A stretch of DNA of 10,143 nt from an uncultured Polaribacter sp. (lineage in GTDB: Bacteria > Bacteroidota > Bacteroidia > Flavobacteriales > Flavobacteriaceae), in NCBI GenBank assembly GCA_937936695.1, contig CALHCK010000192.1, forward strand, positions 1-10,143, in the 5' to 3' direction. Below the pieces are notes generated by a model. That model saw nothing but the letters and a program-made list of their open reading frames with translations. It was not told the DNA's origin and did not search any database. How positions within the stretch are numbered: the stretch's first letter is position 1; each line of letters opens with the position of its first letter. Of this stretch, positions 5,425 to 10,143 are shown one piece after another. The translations under genes were made by a program, and so were the position numbers.

Positions 5425-7703
5425 TGGCAAAAAAAGAAAAAATAAGTTTTAAAAAGTATTTAAAATGGTTTTGGGGAATCTTTTTAGGAGGTTTTACATT
5501 AATATTATTATTGTTTTTTCTGGCCTCTATTGGTGTTTTTGGAGCCTTACCAACTTTTCAGCAATTAGAGAACCCGCAAAACAATCTTGCTACAGAAGTA
5601 ATATCTATAGATGGTAAAACATTAGGTAAGTATGCTACAGAAAATAGAACCCCTATACATTATAGAGAGTTGCCACAAAATTTGGTAAATGCTTTAGTAG
5701 CTACAGAAGATGAGCGTTTTTACGAACACTCTGGTATCGATTTTCAAGGAACTGCTAGAGCAGTACTAAAACCAGGAAGTGGTGGGGCAAGTACAATTAC
5801 ACAACAGCTAGCCAAAAATTTATTTAACAACGGAGGGTCTAGAAATATTTTGGTAAGAATTACCCAGAAAATGAAAGAATGGGTAGTAGCTGTTAAGTTA
5901 GAAAGACAATATACAAAGCAAGAAATTATTGCGATGTATTTAAATACACAAGATTTTATTTTTAATGCAGTAGGTATACGTTCTGCGGCAAGAATTTATT
6001 TTGGTAAAGAAGCAAAAGATTTAGATGTGCAAGAATCTGCAATTTTGGTTGCAATGTTAAAAAACCCAAGACAGTACAATCCACACAGAAAAATATCTAA
6101 AAGAAAATCTTTAAGAAGAAGAAATGTTGTTTTTTCTCAAATGGCAAAAAACGAATTTTTAACAACACAAGAAAAAGATTCTTTGCAGAAATTACCGCTA
6201 AAAATTAATTACACACCAGAAAGTCATTCTGATGGATCTGCAACTTATTTTAGAGCACATTTAAAAAAGATGCTAAATCAGTGGGTTAAAAAGAATCCGA
6301 AACCAGACGGTAAAAAATACAATATTTATAGTGATGGATTAAAAGTGTATGTTACTATAGATTCTAGAATGCAAAAGTATGCAGAAGAAGCTGTAAACCG
6401 ACATATGTCTAACTTACAATCGTACTTTTTTAAAGAACAAAAGAAAAATAAAACAGCTCCTTTTTACGATCTAGAGAAAGATCAAATTAAAAGAATTTAC
6501 GAGCGTGCTAAGAAAAAATCTGATAGATATAAACGATTAAAATCAGCAAAGAAATCTACAAAAGAAATCAATAAAATTTTTGATACAAAAACAAAAATGA
6601 AAGTATTTTCTTGGAAAGGAGATATAGATACAATAATGACACCTAATGATTCTATTAAGTACTATAAACATTTTTTAAGATCTGGTTTGTTGTCTATAGA
6701 ACCTCAAACAGGTCATATAAAAGCATGGGTAGGTGGTGTTAATAATAAATATTTTATGTATGATGCAGTGGCGCAACAAGTAAGACAAGTTGGATCTACT
6801 TTTAAACCATTTGTATATGCTACTGCTATTAATCAATTAAAAATTTCTCCTTGCGACGAGTATCCTAATACTCCTTATACTATCCCAAAAGGAAAATATG
6901 GGATTCCTGAAGAATGGACGCCTAAAAACTCTGAAGAGAAATATGGTAATATGTTAAGTTTAAAGGAAGGTTTAGCAAATTCTGTAAATACCATGTCTGC
7001 AAGATTAATAGATATGGTATCTCCAGGGAATGTAGCTCGTTTGGCGAAATCTGCGGGTATAGAAAGTGATGTTCCTGCAAATCCATCTATAGCTTTAGGA
7101 GCCGTAGAATTATCTTTATATGAAATGGTGAGTGCATACTCTACTTTTGCAAATAAAGGTTTACGTGTATCTCCAATGATTTTAACTAGAATAGAAGATA
7201 AAAACGGAACAGTTTTAGAAGAATTTATCCCTGAAACAAAAGAAGTTTTAAGTGAAGAGTCTGCATACGTAGTTTTAGATTTGTTAAAAGGAGTTACACA
7301 ATCTGGTTCTGGAGCTCGTTTACATTCTACATACGCAAAGCCTAAATATGTTACAGGGCATCCGTATAATTTTACAAATCCTATAGGAGGTAAAACAGGT
7401 ACTACTCAAAATCAATCTGATGGTTGGTTTATGGGAATTGTGCCTAATTTGGTAACAGGTGTGTGGACTGGTGGAGAAGATAGAGCCATCCATTTTAAAG
7501 GGATTTCTAAAGGACAAGGAGCATCTATGTCTTTGCCTTCTTGGGCTTTATACATGAAAAAATGTTATGCAAATAAAGCTTTAAAGATTAGTAAAGAAGA
7601 TTTTGAAAAGCCAGAAACTTTAAATATCAATATTAATTGTGATAAAAAAGAAGCCAAAGAAGAAGAAAAAGGAGACGATTTAGAAGATGGTTTAGATTTT
7701 TAA
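5424..7703 (+). CDS. mrcA: Class A penicillin-binding protein 1A (glycosyltransferase/transpeptidase)
   Basis: Bifunctional peptidoglycan synthase of 759 residues, anchored by one N-terminal membrane helix (about 13-38) with its body in the periplasm. The GT51 glycosyltransferase domain (about 60-235) has the catalytic motif E95-D-E-R-F-Y-E-H and the GGAS-TITQQLAKN block (120-131). The transpeptidase domain (about 430-700) has the acyl-enzyme serine motif S458-T-F-K461, S520-V-N522 and K657-T-G-T. Between them, residues about 335-430 form a lysine-rich linker. The C-terminus ends in an acidic tail (KEEEKGDDLEDGLDF). The start overlaps the gldH stop as TAATG, so coupled translation is likely. 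All catalytic residues are present, so it should be active. The symbol follows E. coli PBP1A by function; the two are not close orthologues. Confidence 0.96.
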   Translation: MAKKEKISFKKYLKWFWGIFLGGFTLILLLFFLASIGVFGALPTFQQLENPQNNLATEVISIDGKTLGKYATENRTPIHYRELPQNLVNALVATEDERFYEHSGIDFQGTARAVLKPGSGGASTITQQLAKNLFNNGGSRNILVRITQKMKEWVVAVKLERQYTKQEIIAMYLNTQDFIFNAVGIRSAARIYFGKEAKDLDVQESAILVAMLKNPRQYNPHRKISKRKSLRRRNVVFSQMAKNEFLTTQEKDSLQKLPLKINYTPESHSDGSATYFRAHLKKMLNQWVKKNPKPDGKKYNIYSDGLKVYVTIDSRMQKYAEEAVNRHMSNLQSYFFKEQKKNKTAPFYDLEKDQIKRIYERAKKKSDRYKRLKSAKKSTKEINKIFDTKTKMKVFSWKGDIDTIMTPNDSIKYYKHFLRSGLLSIEPQTGHIKAWVGGVNNKYFMYDAVAQQVRQVGSTFKPFVYATAINQLKISPCDEYPNTPYTIPKGKYGIPEEWTPKNSEEKYGNMLSLKEGLANSVNTMSARLIDMVSPGNVARLAKSAGIESDVPANPSIALGAVELSLYEMVSAYSTFANKGLRVSPMILTRIEDKNGTVLEEFIPETKEVLSEESAYVVLDLLKGVTQSGSGARLHSTYAKPKYVTGHPYNFTNPIGGKTGTTQNQSDGWFMGIVPNLVTGVWTGGEDRAIHFKGISKGQGASMSLPSWALYMKKCYANKALKISKEDFEKPETLNININCDKKEAKEEEKGDDLEDGLDF

Positions 7704-7719
7704 AAGTATCCTTTTTTAT

Positions 7720-9519
7720 ATGATATGGAAACCAACAAAAAATAGTATTAATAATTCTAATATAGGTAAACTTATGCAGCAGCATAAATTTACTTCTTAT
7801 ACTAGTTTATGGGAATGGTCTGTAAAAAATAAAGAAGATTTTTGGGAAGAAACTATTAAGGCATTAAATATTATTCAGCATAAAAAATACACTGAAATTT
7901 TAAATGTTGATACAGGTGTAGAAAATGCAAAGTGGCTGTATAAAGCTACACTTAATATTGTAGATTCTTGTTTTCAAAATTCTGATGATGCTAATGTTTT
8001 GGTGTATCAACAATCAAATAAAAGTATACGTAAAGTAACACAAAAAGAGTTAAAAGAACTTGTTAATAAAATAGCAAATAGTTTTAAATTTTTAGATGTT
8101 ACACAAGGAGATACTATAGCAATAAATTTACCAATGACTTTAGAGTGTGTTGCTATTTATTTAGCAGCTTTAAAAGCAGGTGTAAAAGTTGCAACAATTG
8201 TAGATAGTTTTTCATCTGAAGAAATAAAAATACGGTTAAATTTAACCAAGCCTAAAGTAGTTTTTACACAAGATTTTATTGTAAGAGCAGGTAAAGAATA
8301 TCCGTTATACGATAAAAATGTAGCAGCAAATGCAACTAAAATAGTAGTTGTTAATAATAAAAATACATCTCTATACAAAAGAGATGAAGATGTTTTTTGG
8401 AGCGATTTTTTATCTGAAAATACGGTATTCGAATCTATAAAACAGTCGGCACAAGAAACAATAACTATTTTATTTTCGTCTGGTACAACAGGAGCACCAA
8501 AAGCAATTCCTTGGAATGCTACAACAGCAATTAAAGCTGCGTCAGATGGGTTTTATCATCAAAATATACAAAAAAAAGATGTTGTATGCTGGCCTACTAA
8601 TTTAGGTTGGATGATGGGGCCTTGGTTAATTTTTACAACGTTAATAAATAAAGCTACTATAGGGTTGTTTTACGACGCTCCTTTAAGTAAAGAATTTGGC
8701 GCTTTTGTACAAAATGCAAAAGTAACCATGCTTGGGGTAATACCTAGTATTGTAAAGCATTGGAAAAATACTGCATGTATGGAAACTTTTAACTGGAATG
8801 CTATAAAGTGTTTTAGCTCTACCGGAGAGGTTTCTAACCCAACAGATATGGGGTATTTAATGCAATTAGCGGCAAACAAACCAATTATAGAATATTGTGG
8901 AGGTACAGAAATTGGTGGTGGTTATGTAACAAGTACTGTAGTACAAAATAATTACGCAAGTACTTTTTCTGCAAAAGCATTAGGAACTGATTTTTTGATT
9001 TTAGATGATAGAAATAAACAAACCACTAAAGGAGAAGTGTTTATAATACCGCCTATTATGGGGTTGTCTACAGAGTTGTTAAATAAGAATCATCATGATA
9101 TTTATTATAAAGATACCCCAAAATATAAAGAAGTTTTAAGGCGACATGGAGATGAGTTGGAGGTTTTAGAAAATGGCTATTTTAAGATTTTAGGACGTGT
9201 AGATGATGCTATGAATTTGGGTGGTATAAAAGTAAGTGCAATTCAGATAGAAGAGGTGTTAAATAGCTTAAATTTTATAGAAGAATGTGCAGCAATAGCA
9301 GTGTCTGAAAAAGAAGGAGGACCTAGTAAATTAGTTGTTTTTTATGTAGCAAAAAATCAGGTGATTAAAAATGAACAAGACCGAATAGTACAAGCGCAAC
9401 AATTAATAAAAAGAGAAATAAATCCGTTATTTAAAGTAGCAGATTTAGTTAAAATAGAAGCATTACCAAGAACAGCATCTAACAAGGTAATGAGAAGAAA
9501 ATTAAGAGACAGTTATTAA
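7720..9519 (+). CDS. AMP-forming acyl-CoA synthetase, AAE17/AAE18-like
   Basis: ANL-superfamily ligase of 599 residues that activates a carboxylic acid with ATP to an acyl-AMP and transfers it to CoA. The phosphate-binding loop is S253-S-G-T-T-G-A-P-K261. Other motifs are Y392-C-G-G-T-E397, the ribose-binding D478 in RRHGDE, the hinge GRVDDAMNLGG (492-502) and the catalytic lysine K589 in TASNKVMRRKL. Blocks such as GWMMGPW, AKVTMLGVIPSIVKHW, CFSSTGE and LNPLFKV-like NPLFKVADLV closely match the plant peroxisomal enzymes AAE17/AAE18, as I recall them, rather than acetyl-CoA synthetase. The acid substrate is unknown; automatic annotation may call it acetyl- or acetoacetyl-CoA synthetase. It follows PBP1A after 16 bp with no terminator, and ends 1 bp before the exonuclease gene. 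Confidence 0.88.
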   Translation: MIWKPTKNSINNSNIGKLMQQHKFTSYTSLWEWSVKNKEDFWEETIKALNIIQHKKYTEILNVDTGVENAKWLYKATLNIVDSCFQNSDDANVLVYQQSNKSIRKVTQKELKELVNKIANSFKFLDVTQGDTIAINLPMTLECVAIYLAALKAGVKVATIVDSFSSEEIKIRLNLTKPKVVFTQDFIVRAGKEYPLYDKNVAANATKIVVVNNKNTSLYKRDEDVFWSDFLSENTVFESIKQSAQETITILFSSGTTGAPKAIPWNATTAIKAASDGFYHQNIQKKDVVCWPTNLGWMMGPWLIFTTLINKATIGLFYDAPLSKEFGAFVQNAKVTMLGVIPSIVKHWKNTACMETFNWNAIKCFSSTGEVSNPTDMGYLMQLAANKPIIEYCGGTEIGGGYVTSTVVQNNYASTFSAKALGTDFLILDDRNKQTTKGEVFIIPPIMGLSTELLNKNHHDIYYKDTPKYKEVLRRHGDELEVLENGYFKILGRVDDAMNLGGIKVSAIQIEEVLNSLNFIEECAAIAVSEKEGGPSKLVVFYVAKNQVIKNEQDRIVQAQQLIKREINPLFKVADLVKIEALPRTASNKVMRRKLRDSY

Positions 9520-9520
9520 A

Positions 9521-10143
9521 ATGAAGATAATATCATACAACGTAAACGGAATTAGAGCAGCTTTAAAAAAAGGTTTTTTAGATTGGTTGCAAGCAGCGAG
9601 TCCAGATGTAATTTGCATACAAGAAACTAAAGCTCACAAAGAGCAGCTAGATGTTTCTTTATTTGAAGCAGCTGGGTATCCTTATCATTATTGGTTTTCT
9701 GCACAGAAAAAAGGATATTCTTCTGTAGCCATTTTTTGTAAAAACAAACCCAATAATGTAGTCTATGGTACAGGTATAGAAAGTATGGATTTTGAAGGAA
9801 GAAACTTACGTGTAGATTTTGACGATGTTTCTATAATGAGTTTGTATTTACCTTCTGGTACTAATTCTGAAAGATTAAGTTTTAAGTTTAATTATATGGA
9901 TGAGTTTCAGGAGTACATTAATCAATTAAAACAAGAAATTCCTAATTTGGTTATTTGTGGAGATTATAATATTTGTCATGAGGCTATTGATATTCATAAC
10001 CCAAAAATGAAAGGTGTATCTGGTTTTTTACCAGAAGAAAGAACTTGGATTGGAGACTTTATAAATAATGGATTTGTAGACAGTTTTAGATTTCTTAATA
10101 AAGAAAAGCAAGAATATTCTTGGTGGAGCTATAGAGCAAATGC
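9521..10143 (+). CDS. xth: Exodeoxyribonuclease III (partial, runs off window)
   Basis: The first 207 codons of an exodeoxyribonuclease III/AP endonuclease of the EEP nuclease family, which repairs abasic sites and trims 3' ends. The reading frame is open to the last base, so the C-terminal roughly 45 residues lie outside. Visible active-site residues are N7 (SYNVNGIRAA), metal ligand E35 (IQETK), Y109 in YLPSG, and D148 and N150 in GDYNICHEAIDIHNP. The late motif SWWSYRAN is also present; the catalytic Asp-His of the C-terminus is beyond the edge. The ATG is separated from the upstream stop by a single A, so it is probably co-transcribed with the acyl-CoA synthetase gene. Confidence 0.95.
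   Translation, partial: MKIISYNVNGIRAALKKGFLDWLQAASPDVICIQETKAHKEQLDVSLFEAAGYPYHYWFSAQKKGYSSVAIFCKNKPNNVVYGTGIESMDFEGRNLRVDFDDVSIMSLYLPSGTNSERLSFKFNYMDEFQEYINQLKQEIPNLVICGDYNICHEAIDIHNPKMKGVSGFLPEERTWIGDFINNGFVDSFRFLNKEKQEYSWWSYRAN

Overview
The window looks like a chromosomal segment of a low-GC, probably marine, gliding member of the Flavobacteriaceae (Bacteroidota). The signs are a gldH gliding-motility lipoprotein gene, a Bacteroidota-type promoter (TTG, 17 bp, TAATTTTG) before trhO, A-rich leaders with almost no Shine-Dalgarno sequence, and heavy A/T use at third codon positions. The genus cannot be fixed from the sequence; Polaribacter- or Tenacibaculum-like is a guess.

Left part (1-2207), sparse and accessory-like. 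Bases 1-411 hold no gene, only a compound hairpin of a type I recall from many flavobacterial intergenic regions, plus a pair of mutually exclusive hairpins. A LysE/RhtB amino-acid exporter (minus strand) and an Lrp/AsnC regulator (plus strand) diverge from a 118-bp spacer with a 14-bp palindrome. The regulator has no in-frame ATG. Between the regulator and trhO lies the decayed remnant of a small membrane-anchored protein, broken by at least two frameshifts.

Right part (2208-10143), dense and housekeeping. trhO (tRNA U34 hydroxylase) has its own promoter and a strong intrinsic terminator. After a 200-bp spacer, five genes run on the plus strand with gaps of at most 16 bp or small overlaps: ricT (PSP1 domain), gldH, a bifunctional class A penicillin-binding protein, an acyl-CoA synthetase closely resembling plant peroxisomal AAE17/AAE18, and exodeoxyribonuclease III (cut by the window end). 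ricT/gldH (26-bp overlap) and gldH/PBP1A (TAATG) look translationally coupled, tying an RNA-processing co-factor, a gliding lipoprotein and a cell-wall synthase into one transcription unit.

I see no new multi-gene system, CRISPR array, insertion sequence or RNA gene. The items most worth a second look are the broken gene at 1645-1954, the intergenic hairpin element, the exporter/regulator control region and the plant-like acyl-CoA synthetase.
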